Assembly: GCA_028715395.1 (NCBI GenBank)
Contig: JAQURY010000006.1
Location: forward strand, 1 to 37,046
From: Minisyncoccota bacterium
Lineage (GTDB): Bacteria > Patescibacteriota > Minisyncoccia > UBA6257 > 02-FULL-45-10c
Reading direction: 5' to 3'
DNA length: 37,046 nt
The notes below the pieces were generated by a model. It was not told the DNA's origin and ran no database searches. It was given only the letters and a program-made list of their open reading frames with translations. Positions within the stretch are counted from its first letter, which is position 1, and every line of letters starts with the position of its first letter. The position numbers and the translations under genes are program-made. Below are positions 23,606-31,419 of the stretch, piece after piece.

Positions 23606-24865
23606 TTATCCGAACATCAGCCACGCCGGCTTAAAAATAAGAAGCAAGCCGATTATCAGCATTAAAATTCCTCCGATTAAATGAGAGTAGCGCGCGTATT
23701 TTGATTCAATGCCCGACAGCTGCAAAGTAACCATTGCTATCACAAAAACAACCATGTCGTCCAGCATAAAAAAGAAAAGATAAATCAGCATATAAATATA
23801 GTTTTGCCACGCCGGCAAATGGCTGTTTGCCAAAACCTGGGTAAATACCACGGGCAAGCCCGCCGAACATATCGCCTCCACAAGATTTATTGAAAATGCC
23901 AGAATTATTATTCCAAACAGCGCCAATAAAAAGTTTTGTTTCTTAATTATGGCTTTTAATTTATCGGCAATTGACTGTTTTTTTTCTTCGCCAGCGACAT
24001 CGCAGGTGTTCGTTTTAACAGTAAAAAATTTTTTAAGATTATATCCTCCGCCAACAAGAGCGACCAGGCCAATTAAAATCCTTATCCAGGCTATCATGCC
24101 CAAAAATATTATAAGATTGAGCCAGGCGGCCATAAAAATGAAATAAACCACCGCCGAAGCGACAATAAACGCCGATCCTAAAGCCCATCTTTTCTTTTTA
24201 TCATGTTCGCCCAAAAGCAAACTTATCAAAAACAGCAAAACCCACATGGCGCACGGATTAAATCCGTCCAACGAACCAATCACCACGCTCAAAACAGGCA
24301 ATGATAAATCGGCTATGGCGATTTCGCCGAAAAACGGCACTTTTATTTTTTGAGATGCCAACAATGTGGAAGTTGCAGTCTGTCCGTTATCAGCCGTAGG
24401 CAAAGAACTATTTTGTTCTTTTATCAGCTTAATTGTTTCCCCCAGTTTATCGGGACAGCCGTCTTTAACGCACGCCTGAATTTTCATTTCAATCGGATTT
24501 GGTTTTAAATATTCGTAAAAACCGTCGAAATAAGTCTGTCCGATTATAGTTATAGGAACCCGGGAGATTTCTATTTTTGTAAGAGCACTGATTCCTTTAA
24601 GCAATTCTATGTTTTCCTGATTTTGGGAAATTTCAAAATCATGGATTTTAATGCCCGGATATTTTTGCTCCATTTCTTTAAGAAAAACTTTTTCTTTGGC
24701 GCAAAACGGGCATCCAATGGACCAAAAGAAATAAATATCCGCGGACTTTTGCTCTTCGGCCCGCGCCATACCTGCCGGCAGGAAAGCTAAATTAAAATAA
24801 GGCGTAACAACGCCAAATATAAAAATAACCGTAAATAAAATTGAAATAAAAGCCTTCTTGTTCAT
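23606..24865 (-). CDS. Thioredoxin-like domain fused to CcdA/DsbD-type membrane domain
   Basis: A 419-residue protein for moving electrons to the outside of the membrane. The signal helix (residues 5-36) is followed by a thioredoxin-like domain with active site GCPFC (Cys52, Cys55) and the cis-proline in SRVPITIIG (Pro104). From residue 185 there are about six TM helices with the two redox cysteines of CcdA/DsbD proteins: GFNPCAMW (Cys205) and EAICSAGLPVVF (Cys333). The order, thioredoxin first and CcdA second, is the reverse of DsbD's gamma domain layout. It would reduce or isomerise disulfides in secreted proteins, such as the Cys-repeat protein at 8578. It is 7 bp downstream of ftsX. Confidence 0.88.
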   Translation of the reverse strand: MNKKAFISILFTVIFIFGVVTPYFNLAFLPAGMARAEEQKSADIYFFWSIGCPFCAKEKVFLKEMEQKYPGIKIHDFEISQNQENIELLKGISALTKIEISRVPITIIGQTYFDGFYEYLKPNPIEMKIQACVKDGCPDKLGETIKLIKEQNSSLPTADNGQTATSTLLASQKIKVPFFGEIAIADLSLPVLSVVIGSLDGFNPCAMWVLLFLISLLLGEHDKKKRWALGSAFIVASAVVYFIFMAAWLNLIIFLGMIAWIRILIGLVALVGGGYNLKKFFTVKTNTCDVAGEEKKQSIADKLKAIIKKQNFLLALFGIIILAFSINLVEAICSAGLPVVFTQVLANSHLPAWQNYIYMLIYLFFFMLDDMVVFVIAMVTLQLSGIESKYARYSHLIGGILMLIIGLLLIFKPAWLMFG

Positions 24866-24872
24866 TCAAATT

Positions 24873-25781
24873 TTATACCTTAAGGTATCTTCTGACGGCA
24901 ATAATGCTGGAAACCGAGCCGAGCGCTATTCCCAAAATAATCTGATATCCGAGTAACCTCCAAACATTCTGGAAAAAATAAACCCAAATATCCATTTCCG
25001 GAACCAAAACTTTAATATAAGGAACGGCAAAAGACATAACCGGAACAACCAGCACCATACTGGCAATTGCCGCGACTATGCCGTAAATAATTCCCAAAAT
25101 AATATATGGACCCCTGATAAAAGCGCTGGACGCTCCCACCATGCGCATTATTCCGATTTCCTCGCGGGTTGAATGAATAGAGAGAGTAATTGTGTTTAAG
25201 GTAACCAGCACGGCTATGGCAGATAAAACCAGCATTATCGCAATTCCAATATTCTCCGCTGTCCCCACAATAGAAGTCAGCCTTTTAAGCACCAGCTCGT
25301 TTTGATTGTAAGTAACCTGCTCCACCAATCCTTCAAGGTTCTGATTGTTAAGATAAGACGCAATTACCGGATATTCTTTTATGTCGCGCGCTTTAATGTT
25401 TAAAGAAGCGGACAAAGGATTTCCTTCCAGCGCGGCCACGGCCTCGGTAATAGTCGGATCATCTTTATGCCTTTCCTTGAAATCTATCAGCGCCTGTTCG
25501 CGGGAAGTATATTCAACCGTCCTAACCTCACTCAAGCTTTCCAAAGACCTTTTGACTTTCAAAACTTCGTCTTCAGGCGTAACAGTTTTGAAATAAACGC
25601 TGATATCTATTTTTTCTTTCAATCCGCCGATAGCCCTATCCGCCACCACGCTAAATATCAATAAATTAACAAAAACAAAAAGCACTATTACCATAGTCGC
25701 GGTTGCGGCAACCGAAACCCAGCCATTTCTCCAAAAATCCTGGATTCCATATTTAATTACTCTGTATAAAGTAGTAAACAT
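24873..25781 (-). CDS. ftsX: Cell division protein FtsX
   Basis: A 302-residue membrane protein, partner of FtsE. An N-terminal TM helix (about 21-46, VSVAATATMVIVLFVFVNLLIFS) is followed by an outer domain (50-165) that in other bacteria activates peptidoglycan hydrolases, then three TM helices. The cytosolic segment STREEIGIMRMVGASSAFIRGPYIILG is the FtsX family coupling motif. The gene is 11 bp downstream of ftsE. Confidence 0.94.
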   Translation of the reverse strand: MFTTLYRVIKYGIQDFWRNGWVSVAATATMVIVLFVFVNLLIFSVVADRAIGGLKEKIDISVYFKTVTPEDEVLKVKRSLESLSEVRTVEYTSREQALIDFKERHKDDPTITEAVAALEGNPLSASLNIKARDIKEYPVIASYLNNQNLEGLVEQVTYNQNELVLKRLTSIVGTAENIGIAIMLVLSAIAVLVTLNTITLSIHSTREEIGIMRMVGASSAFIRGPYIILGIIYGIVAAIASMVLVVPVMSFAVPYIKVLVPEMDIWVYFFQNVWRLLGYQIILGIALGSVSSIIAVRRYLKV

Positions 25782-25792
25782 TTATTTTTTAT

Positions 25793-26476
25793 TTAAACCA
25801 AAATATATTTTCCGTTTTGTTCGTCACTTACTATTTTACCATTATCCAGGGTTATAACTCTTTTATGCAAGCTATTGACCACTTCCTTGTCATGAGTCAC
25901 TAAAATTACGGTGGTGCCGCGTTCATTAACTTTCTGCAACAATTTTATTAAATCGGCGGAAGCGGCCGGATCCAAATTTCCGGTAGGTTCGTCCGCAATC
26001 AGCGCAACGGGGCGGTGAATTAGCGCTCTAGCAATGGCCACTCTCTGTTTTTCTCCGCCGGAAAGTTCGTGTGGGAAATTATACGCCCTATTCGCAAGCC
26101 CCACCATGTCCAACACCTGGGGAACAAACTCGTCTATGTCCGCCTGCTGCCTTCCTTCCACCTCCAAAGCAAATGCAATGTTTTCGTAAGCGTTTTTTGT
26201 GGGAAGCAAACGGAAGTCTTGGAAAATAACTCCTATCTGCCGGCGCAAAAGAGGAAAATCATGCCTTTTAAGCTTGGCTATTTCCAAATTATTGAAAAAA
26301 ATTCTGCCTTTTGACGGTTTTTCTTCGCCGGTAAGAAGCTTAATAATAGTTGATTTGCCTGCGCCATTTTTTCCCACCAAGCAGACAAATTCATTTTGTT
26401 TTATTTCAAAAGTCACGTCATCCAGCGCCACCGAACCGCCGTTATAAATTTTACTTACGCCTTGAAAAATTATCAT
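25793..26476 (-). CDS. ftsE: Cell division ATP-binding protein FtsE
   Basis: A 227-residue ABC ATPase. Walker A is GKNGAGKST (35-43), Q-loop VIFQDFRLLPTKNAYENIAF, signature LSGGEKQRVAIARAL, Walker B LIADEPTGNLD and switch His in VTHDKEVV. The Q-loop sequence and the DEPTGNLDP form are typical of FtsE. With FtsX it controls cell wall hydrolysis at division. The prfB-ftsE-ftsX order is widespread in bacteria. Confidence 0.95.
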   Translation of the reverse strand: MIIFQGVSKIYNGGSVALDDVTFEIKQNEFVCLVGKNGAGKSTIIKLLTGEEKPSKGRIFFNNLEIAKLKRHDFPLLRRQIGVIFQDFRLLPTKNAYENIAFALEVEGRQQADIDEFVPQVLDMVGLANRAYNFPHELSGGEKQRVAIARALIHRPVALIADEPTGNLDPAASADLIKLLQKVNERGTTVILVTHDKEVVNSLHKRVITLDNGKIVSDEQNGKYILV

Positions 26477-26529
26477 TTTAAACGATAAACGGGCTGTTTT
26501 ATTGGGCGGCCCGCTTCTTATTACTTATA

Positions 26530-27264
26530 TTACTCCAATTCCGCTTCGGCTTCAATAAACTTATCCAAATCTCCCTCCAAAACTTTATCCGGCTGGCTGC
26601 TTTCTTTTTTTGTTCTGTGGTCTTTTACCATTTTATACGGATGAAGAACATAAGAACGGATCTGATTTCCCCATTCCGGCTTAACTTTCACCCTCAAATC
26701 GGAAAGCTCCTGTTTTTGATGCTGAATCATCAGCGCCACCAGCTTTGATTTCAAAATTCTCAGGGCTTTTTCCCTGTTTTGGACCTGCGAACGCTCTGTT
26801 TGGCTGGCCGCGGTTACTCCGGTCGGCAAATGGACAACCCTGACGGCACTTTCAACCTTTTGGACATTCTGTCCGCCCGGTCCGCTGGAACGGAAAGTTT
26901 CAATTTTCAAATCTTTTTCCGGTATCATGAACTTTTGGTGTTCAATATCCGGCAAAATCGGCACCACTTCAATCAATGCGAAAGATGTGTGCCTTAATTT
27001 TTTAGAATCAAAAGGGGAAATTCTCACAAGGCGATGAACTCCCGATTCTTTTTTTAAAGTCCCATAGGTATATTCCCCCCGAATTTCAATCGCCAAGTCA
27101 TCAACAATAGAAACTTTCCAGCCGCGCTTAATCGCGTATTTTATATACATATTCAAAAGCATCCGCGCCCAATCCTTTGCGTCATCTCCGCCCACTCCGG
27201 GATAAACACTTAAATGCGCGGACTCTTTGTCGTATTTTCCATCTAAAGGCTTAAATAAATCCAT
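26530..27264 (-). CDS. prfB: Peptide chain release factor 2, lacking the usual N-terminal domain
   Basis: A 244-residue class I release factor. The RF2 codon-reading tripeptide SPF (83-85) in VHRLVRISPFDSKKLRHTSFA and the catalytic GGQ (130-132) in SSGPGGQNVQKVESAVRV are intact, as is the start of domain 2 (GVGGDDAKDWARMLLNMY). Usual RF2 is about 365 residues; here the first 100 or more residues (domain 1) are absent. Upstream DNA is a terminator and stop-rich, with no CTTTGAC-type frameshift site seen. The presence of RF2 indicates that UGA is a stop codon in this organism, unlike in Gracilibacteria. First gene of the prfB-ftsE-ftsX operon. Confidence 0.88.
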   Translation of the reverse strand: MDLFKPLDGKYDKESAHLSVYPGVGGDDAKDWARMLLNMYIKYAIKRGWKVSIVDDLAIEIRGEYTYGTLKKESGVHRLVRISPFDSKKLRHTSFALIEVVPILPDIEHQKFMIPEKDLKIETFRSSGPGGQNVQKVESAVRVVHLPTGVTAASQTERSQVQNREKALRILKSKLVALMIQHQKQELSDLRVKVKPEWGNQIRSYVLHPYKMVKDHRTKKESSQPDKVLEGDLDKFIEAEAELE

Positions 27265-27282
27265 TATTTATCAATTTTACCA

Positions 27283-27317
27283 CAAAAAACGGCCCCACAT
27301 TATGGAGCCGCTTTTTT
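27283..27317 (-). terminator. Terminator after the Ig-like secreted protein gene
   Basis: CGGC-CCA and TGG-GCCG form an interrupted stem flanked by A6 and T7, so it works in either direction. Confidence 0.7.
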
Positions 27318-27362
27318 AAATTTTTATTTACCATCAGCTATTGGCCATAAGCCATGCGCTAT

Positions 27363-29279
27363 TTATGGTTTCACTTCCTCAAGAGTCACTCCGAGAATGC
27401 TGACTGGAATGGTATTTGTTGATGTACCGCCCGGACCAACACAAGAAAGAGTATAGCTTGTTGGATTTGCTCCAAGAGTAACTTCTCTGTCTCCGCTCGC
27501 CGCTAAGCCCGCCGCCACATTTTCAATTTCACATGGGGTAGCTCCACTCGTGTCGCTACATGACCAGCTAAGAGTTGTTTTTCCGTACGCGGGAACATTT
27601 TCGGGATCAGCCGTAAAGGTACATCTCGGTCTCGGCCTGACGGTTATTGAAACCGGAGCGGGAGTTACAGTTCCTCCAGGACCTGTGCAAGTTAATGTAT
27701 AAGAAGTTGAGGGGACGACAGGGGTTACAGATTTTGAACCAACCTGAGGCAAGCCATCGCCGATTGAAATAGCGCCTACTTTAACCGAGCAGGAGGTCGC
27801 ATTGGCGCATACCCAGCTTAGCGTTGAAGGATCAAATTCGTTTATGGTCATAGGGTTTCCTGTATATGAAGAACAAGTCGGCGGTTTCGGATTTACTTTT
27901 ACGGTTACCGATTTGGAATCCGCTGTTCCGCCTGCGCCTGAGCAATTATATAAGGTATATACGGTTTGGGGCATTGCGGGAGTGACATTTTTACTTCCGG
28001 AAGTGCCTAGATTTACGGCTATATCGCTGCTGCCAGCTTTGATTTTGCAATTTGATCCCGAAGCATTCGTACAACTCCAGGTTAATTTTGCGACTGATCC
28101 ATCAACAACTTCCGCCTTATCGCTGGTCAATGTGCAGACTGGCTGCGGGAAGGCGCTTGTAGTAAATGATTCAACGGATCCATAAACAGTCCAAATAGCG
28201 TTTACAACAACCGGGCGATAAAAATAAGTCGTATTTCTGTCCAAGCCGGTCATTTTATATGAAAAAGTTCCGGCGCCTCCGGTATAAATACGATCTTTTT
28301 TATCCTGGGGAAGCCCATAAAGAAAACTGGAAATTGCCTGTATTCCATGTGTCAAAAAATTCGCCGCATCATTAAACTTTACAGCAATTATTTGTCCTAA
28401 AGGATTTGCTACTCCTTCCGGATCTACGTACGGCGCATCATAAGTTGGCCCAACTACCATTAAGGCCTTGTTGTTATTATACGGGGCGCATTTAGCCTGA
28501 CAGCCAAGCCAAATTGGCCACGTCCAACCGTTAGCTGAATAATAATCTCCGCCCCAATCCATACAATAAGCAGTTGGTTCATATCTGCTATTACCACCGC
28601 ATGTTTCGCAAACCAAAGGACTTCCTTGGGGATTCCATTTTCCGGGAGTATTACAACTGCTGCATTTTGCCTGACAAGTTGACCATTGATTATTTGATAA
28701 GTCAGTATCATAAGTCGGATTTCCCCAATCGGTGCAATCCGCATTCCACTCTCCGCTTTCACTGCATCTTCTGCAATTCACGAAATCCCATTGCATCGGC
28801 CTACATTTTGCGTGCGACTTTGACTCAAAAGTTTTGGGGTCTTGAGTAAATTCAAAATAAGCAACTGATACTATGTTTTTTAAATCAAAATTTGCTCTGA
28901 TTACTGCCGAATTACTTGTAATTGCATACGCGCTATTAGGAATTATTTCCGGCCAACATGGAGAAGCTCCTGCGTTGCAATCTATATTTTTTAAAGGGTC
29001 ATCTTGAAGTTTTATAATGTTACACTTGGCTGTAGCATCACAATCATCGGCTATATTGGGATTTAATACGCCTACGATTTCTTTGCCGATAGCCAATACT
29101 CCATTAACTACGGGGTAAACAATAACTTTTTTGGTTACAGTTATTACATCGTTTAAAAAATTACCTACTCCATTTTTTATATCATTTAATTCTTTCGCCG
29201 CATAAACCGATTGCAAAGAAACCGGCAATATAATGCCTAATATTAAAACAAAACAGATTAATTTTTTGTTTAATTTCAT
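27363..29279 (-). CDS. Secreted multidomain protein with Cys-rich region and Ig-like repeats
   Basis: A 638-residue exported protein. Signal peptide 1-27 (KLICFVLILGIILPVSLQ, cleavage near VYA-AK). Residues about 110-150 form a fibronectin-like start (PNSAYAITSNSAVIRANFDL). A Cys-rich insert (about 155-275) has several CxxC pairs in WSTCQAKCSSC and NCRRCSESG contexts. The FnIII-like domain resumes near 330-380 (TGLDRNTTYFYRPVVVNAIWTVYGSVESFTTS). Three Ig-like domains follow, each with a Trp-Ser-Cys core (LTWSCTNA, LSWVCANA, LSWSCSDT) and a YTLxCxGPGG end. This layout is common among CPR and archaeal secreted proteins. Probably surface or extracellular; no enzyme motif. It lies upstream of prfB but is separated by a terminator. 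Confidence 0.8.
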   Translation of the reverse strand: MKLNKKLICFVLILGIILPVSLQSVYAAKELNDIKNGVGNFLNDVITVTKKVIVYPVVNGVLAIGKEIVGVLNPNIADDCDATAKCNIIKLQDDPLKNIDCNAGASPCWPEIIPNSAYAITSNSAVIRANFDLKNIVSVAYFEFTQDPKTFESKSHAKCRPMQWDFVNCRRCSESGEWNADCTDWGNPTYDTDLSNNQWSTCQAKCSSCNTPGKWNPQGSPLVCETCGGNSRYEPTAYCMDWGGDYYSANGWTWPIWLGCQAKCAPYNNNKALMVVGPTYDAPYVDPEGVANPLGQIIAVKFNDAANFLTHGIQAISSFLYGLPQDKKDRIYTGGAGTFSYKMTGLDRNTTYFYRPVVVNAIWTVYGSVESFTTSAFPQPVCTLTSDKAEVVDGSVAKLTWSCTNASGSNCKIKAGSSDIAVNLGTSGSKNVTPAMPQTVYTLYNCSGAGGTADSKSVTVKVNPKPPTCSSYTGNPMTINEFDPSTLSWVCANATSCSVKVGAISIGDGLPQVGSKSVTPVVPSTSYTLTCTGPGGTVTPAPVSITVRPRPRCTFTADPENVPAYGKTTLSWSCSDTSGATPCEIENVAAGLAASGDREVTLGANPTSYTLSCVGPGGTSTNTIPVSILGVTLEEVKP

Positions 29280-29335
29280 CTTATTTTTAAATAATTATTA
29301 AATGGCCTTTAAATTATTATACCACTTTTTAAATA

Positions 29336-29378
29336 AAAAATGACCCCTATTCCCATAAAGGAAATCGAGGTCATTTTC
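29336..29378 (-). terminator. Terminator of the 29391 gene
   Basis: AAATGACC pairs with GGTCATTT around an inner TTCC/GGAA hairpin. The minus strand continues into a long T run. Confidence 0.75.
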
Positions 29379-29390
29379 GTGTTCAAAGAA

Positions 29391-30026
29391 CTAGAATCCG
29401 TACCTGACAGACCAGCCGCCCAAAGTGGAAGGCCACCAGTTAAAACCGCTGTCTACTCCTTTCTTTTGGGCGTAAAGGTCATTTCCAACCGAGCAGCAGG
29501 CTTCCCACGATATTACTATCGAGTGGTTGCCAACCATAAATGAATAATCTGCGCCCAGACTGAAGGACGTGCCAAATCCCATGCTTTGACTGAGTGGCAT
29601 CGCGGGACAGATATCGACTTCGGAAGAATTAATATTAAGAAATATTAATCCCATGCCGACAAAAGCATGAAAGCCGAATCCCGAATGTTCATTCTGGTTT
29701 GACACGTAGCCGTACACGAACCCGATATGCTGAGTTTCAACTGAAGCATAACCAAGATTTGTGTCTGCCACATCATCATGGTTTTCATCGGGCGTTACAT
29801 CTCCGGAAAAATTGAGGTTAGCAATCTCCAGTCCCCAAACAGATTTTTTCTCATCCGCTCTTGAGAGAAGCCGGGCTGAGGTAAATTTCGTGTTAGGGGT
29901 AGTCTTATCGCAAGAGCTATCGCCAACAAGTAATTCTATAGACCTGTCGCTCTCCGCCCCCACGACCACTGCTACTACCGATGAAACAACAACCGCGATG
30001 AGAATCGCAATCATTATTTTCTTCAT
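29391..30026 (-). CDS. Secreted beta-rich protein ending in Phe, outer-membrane-protein-like
   Basis: A 211-residue exported protein. Signal peptide 1-24 (MKKIMIAILIAVVVSSVVAV, cleavage near VGA-ES). The mature part alternates short strands rich in Gly, Tyr and Phe (HIGFVYGYVS; SGFGFHAFVGMGLIF; GFGTSFSLGADYSFMVGN) and ends in GGWSVRYGF. A C-terminal Phe after alternating aromatics is the pattern of outer-membrane beta barrels, which is odd if the host is a monoderm CPR cell. Four cysteines. The ATG follows GGAGG, with a hairpin GAGC-CCGC/GCGG-GCTC just upstream (30040-30061). Own promoter and terminator. Function unknown. Confidence 0.65.
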   Translation of the reverse strand: MKKIMIAILIAVVVSSVVAVVVGAESDRSIELLVGDSSCDKTTPNTKFTSARLLSRADEKKSVWGLEIANLNFSGDVTPDENHDDVADTNLGYASVETQHIGFVYGYVSNQNEHSGFGFHAFVGMGLIFLNINSSEVDICPAMPLSQSMGFGTSFSLGADYSFMVGNHSIVISWEACCSVGNDLYAQKKGVDSGFNWWPSTLGGWSVRYGF

Positions 30027-30117
30027 TGAAGCCTCCTGTGAGCATCCGCTTTGCGGCGCTCTATTTTAGATTTTCAGCTTATAAAATTAACAACGAGCTG
30101 CTTTTTTACTTGCCTTT

Positions 30118-30146
30118 AATATAGCATATTTTAAGCTAAAAGTCAA
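30118..30146 (-). promoter_or_regulatory. Promoter of the 29391 gene
   Basis: Minus strand TTGACT (30141-30146), 17 bp, TATATT (30118-30123). The surroundings (TAGCTTGACTT, then TTAAAAT, then ATATTA) are shared with the promoter of the radical SAM gene at 32538-32566. Confidence 0.75.
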
Positions 30147-30189
30147 GCTAAGCATAATGCCCCAATGCCTGCACAACGCCTTAAGGCAA

Positions 30190-30274
30190 TATTGTGAATA
30201 TAACATACGATGAAATTAATTAAGGCAAAAAACCCAAGATCAAATTCATCTTCCACTACATTATATTCACAATA
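30190..30274. repeat. 14-bp inverted repeat in the non-coding stretch before the peptide gene
   Basis: TATTGTGAATATAA at 30190-30203 returns as its exact complement at 30261-30274, 57 bp apart. The whole stretch 30147-30320 has no gene; it also holds the palindrome GCCTTAAGGC (30177-30186). It may carry operators for the divergent units on both sides. Confidence 0.5.
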
Positions 30275-30320
30275 AATTAATTACTCAAAAATCTTAAATA
30301 TTACAAATAAGCATGATACA

Positions 30321-30349
30321 TTGACTCTTATTTTGGATAGTGTTATTAC
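30321..30349 (+). promoter_or_regulatory. Promoter of the Cys-rich peptide gene
   Basis: TTGACT (30321-30326), 17 bp, TATTAC (30344-30349). Confidence 0.6.
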
Positions 30350-30360
30350 TAAAGTACGAA

Positions 30361-30383
30361 ATCTTGGATATTTTATCTAAGAT
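30361..30383 (+). promoter_or_regulatory. Leader hairpin of the Cys-rich peptide mRNA
   Basis: ATCTTGGATA and TATCTAAGAT form a 10-bp stem (one G-U) with a 3-nt loop. It lies close to the expected mRNA 5' end and 15 nt before the Shine-Dalgarno AAAGGAGGTGA (30399-30409), which is complementary to the 16S 3' end over almost its full length. Confidence 0.6.
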
Positions 30384-30415
30384 AAAAAGATCTTTAAAAA
30401 AGGAGGTGAAATAAA

Positions 30416-30577
30416 ATGAGAGAGTTTGTCAAACTTCTCAAAACAACGGGTATAACCCACACAAGAGAAGTTCGCGGTTTCTCTCCCCAGGCCCAAGGCG
30501 ATTGCGATTGCGTATGTGACAATTGCGAAGGCGGATGGGGAGCGTGCGAATGCAACTGCGACTGTGGCGACAAATGA
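30416..30577 (+). CDS. 53-residue Cys-rich peptide, candidate radical-SAM RiPP precursor
   Basis: A short gene (53 codons plus TGA). The N-terminal part (residues 1-28) is a leader-like segment with a basic amphipathic helix (MREFVKLLKTTGI) and a RGFSPQAQG end. The C-terminal part (29-53) has eight cysteines at 30, 32, 34, 37, 44, 46, 48 and 50, spaced C-x-C-x-C-x2-C-x6-C-x-C-x-C-x-C around a central GGWG, with Asp, Glu or Asn between most Cys. The Shine-Dalgarno is nearly perfect, a promoter and leader hairpin precede it, and a terminator follows, so expression looks strong. A radical SAM/SPASM gene lies about 0.8 kb away. This resembles SCIFF/ranthipeptide precursors; a metallothionein-like metal binder is the main alternative. 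Confidence 0.75.
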   Translation: MREFVKLLKTTGITHTREVRGFSPQAQGDCDCVCDNCEGGWGACECNCDCGDK

Positions 30578-30601
30578 GGACGTTCGCCACCTAAGGTCGG
30601 T

Positions 30602-30645
30602 AGCCCCTTGCGATATTTTTTATAATGTAGCGGGGGCTTTTTTTA
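30602..30645 (+). terminator. Terminator after the Cys-rich peptide gene
   Basis: AGCCCC (30602-30607) pairs with GGGGCT ahead of T7. A 16-bp palindrome (30657-30672, ACTTGAA/TTCAAGT) follows, next to the convergent gene's stop. Confidence 0.75.
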
Positions 30646-30678
30646 TTTCAATTTTACTTGAAAATTCAAGTTTTGCGA

Positions 30679-31389
30679 TCAATGTATTATAGTAGGTGTA
30701 TTTTCAGGAGAAATATCAGCAACTTTTTCTATTATTAAAGATAAATTGGGATAATATTCTTTAAAAATTGCATCTGTGGCAAGAGCCCAGTCGGGTACAG
30801 GCTGCATTTTGAAACGCGATTTAAATTCAAAATCCATTATCAAATCCACTACACGTTCCTTAATCCAGTGTCCAACTGAATATTTTTTAATCATGTTTTC
30901 AATCATCAGATGAAAAGACTCATGTATAACAATCTTAATTAAGTATTCAGGAGGAATATTAGAAATATTTATAATTATAAAATTAGGTACCGTATAACTT
31001 CCCTGAGTTCCATATTTAGTAAGAATTACATTTATTTCATCCAATGCAAAAGAACCGCTCATCTTCTGATTGATTTTTTTCATTAAATCGCTATTTCCTT
31101 CCCACGATTTTACAATGGCTTTTTCGGCAGTCTGATAGATTTCCAAATTATATTCATTTTCCACTAATTTTCTAATTATTTCTATATCTGTGTTTTTTAG
31201 ATCTTTTATGCCATTTGGCAGAAGAAATCTATATTTGTTTTTATTAAGCCAATCTAAGTTGTCTAGAGTATTTTTTACTCTACGTACCTCAGATTCAATA
31301 TTAAATTGAAATTTTATGGGTATAACAATCATAATTACGGTAATAATAACATTATTTTTGATATAAACAAAAAAAATCCTCTGACACAT
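30679..31389 (-). CDS. HExxH metallopeptidase-like protein
   Basis: A 236-residue protein from the ATG at 31389, or 217 residues from the ATG at 31332. It contains HESFH (156-160) at the end of a hydrophobic strand (LIKIVIHESFHLMIE), the zincin zinc-binding motif with catalytic Glu157. Glu178 in WIKERVVD is 18 residues after the second His and is a good third ligand, as in gluzincins. A Gln/Gly/Ser-rich edge strand (YGTQGSYTVPNFIIINIS) precedes it. With the longer start the first 25 residues form a hydrophobic anchor, but that start lies inside the terminator of the radical SAM gene. No strong ribosome binding site at either. It sits between the Cys-rich peptide and the radical SAM gene and could be its leader peptidase; that is inference. 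Confidence 0.65.
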   Translation of the reverse strand: MCQRIFFVYIKNNVIITVIMIVIPIKFQFNIESEVRRVKNTLDNLDWLNKNKYRFLLPNGIKDLKNTDIEIIRKLVENEYNLEIYQTAEKAIVKSWEGNSDLMKKINQKMSGSFALDEINVILTKYGTQGSYTVPNFIIINISNIPPEYLIKIVIHESFHLMIENMIKKYSVGHWIKERVVDLIMDFEFKSRFKMQPVPDWALATDAIFKEYYPNLSLIIEKVADISPENTPTIIH

Positions 31390-31401
31390 GCCAGAGGATT
31401 T
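31367..31401 (-). terminator. Terminator after the radical SAM gene
   Basis: AAATCCTCTG and CAGAGGATTT pair around an 8-nt loop; the minus strand continues with T8. It separates the radical SAM gene from the metallopeptidase gene. Confidence 0.8.
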
Positions 31402-31419
31402 ATTGTGGCTACCTGAACG

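Noticed and set aside
30416-30577. Cys-rich peptide gene as random open frame
   Set aside because: Strong Shine-Dalgarno, promoter, terminator and regular Cys spacing make chance unlikely; kept as a gene.
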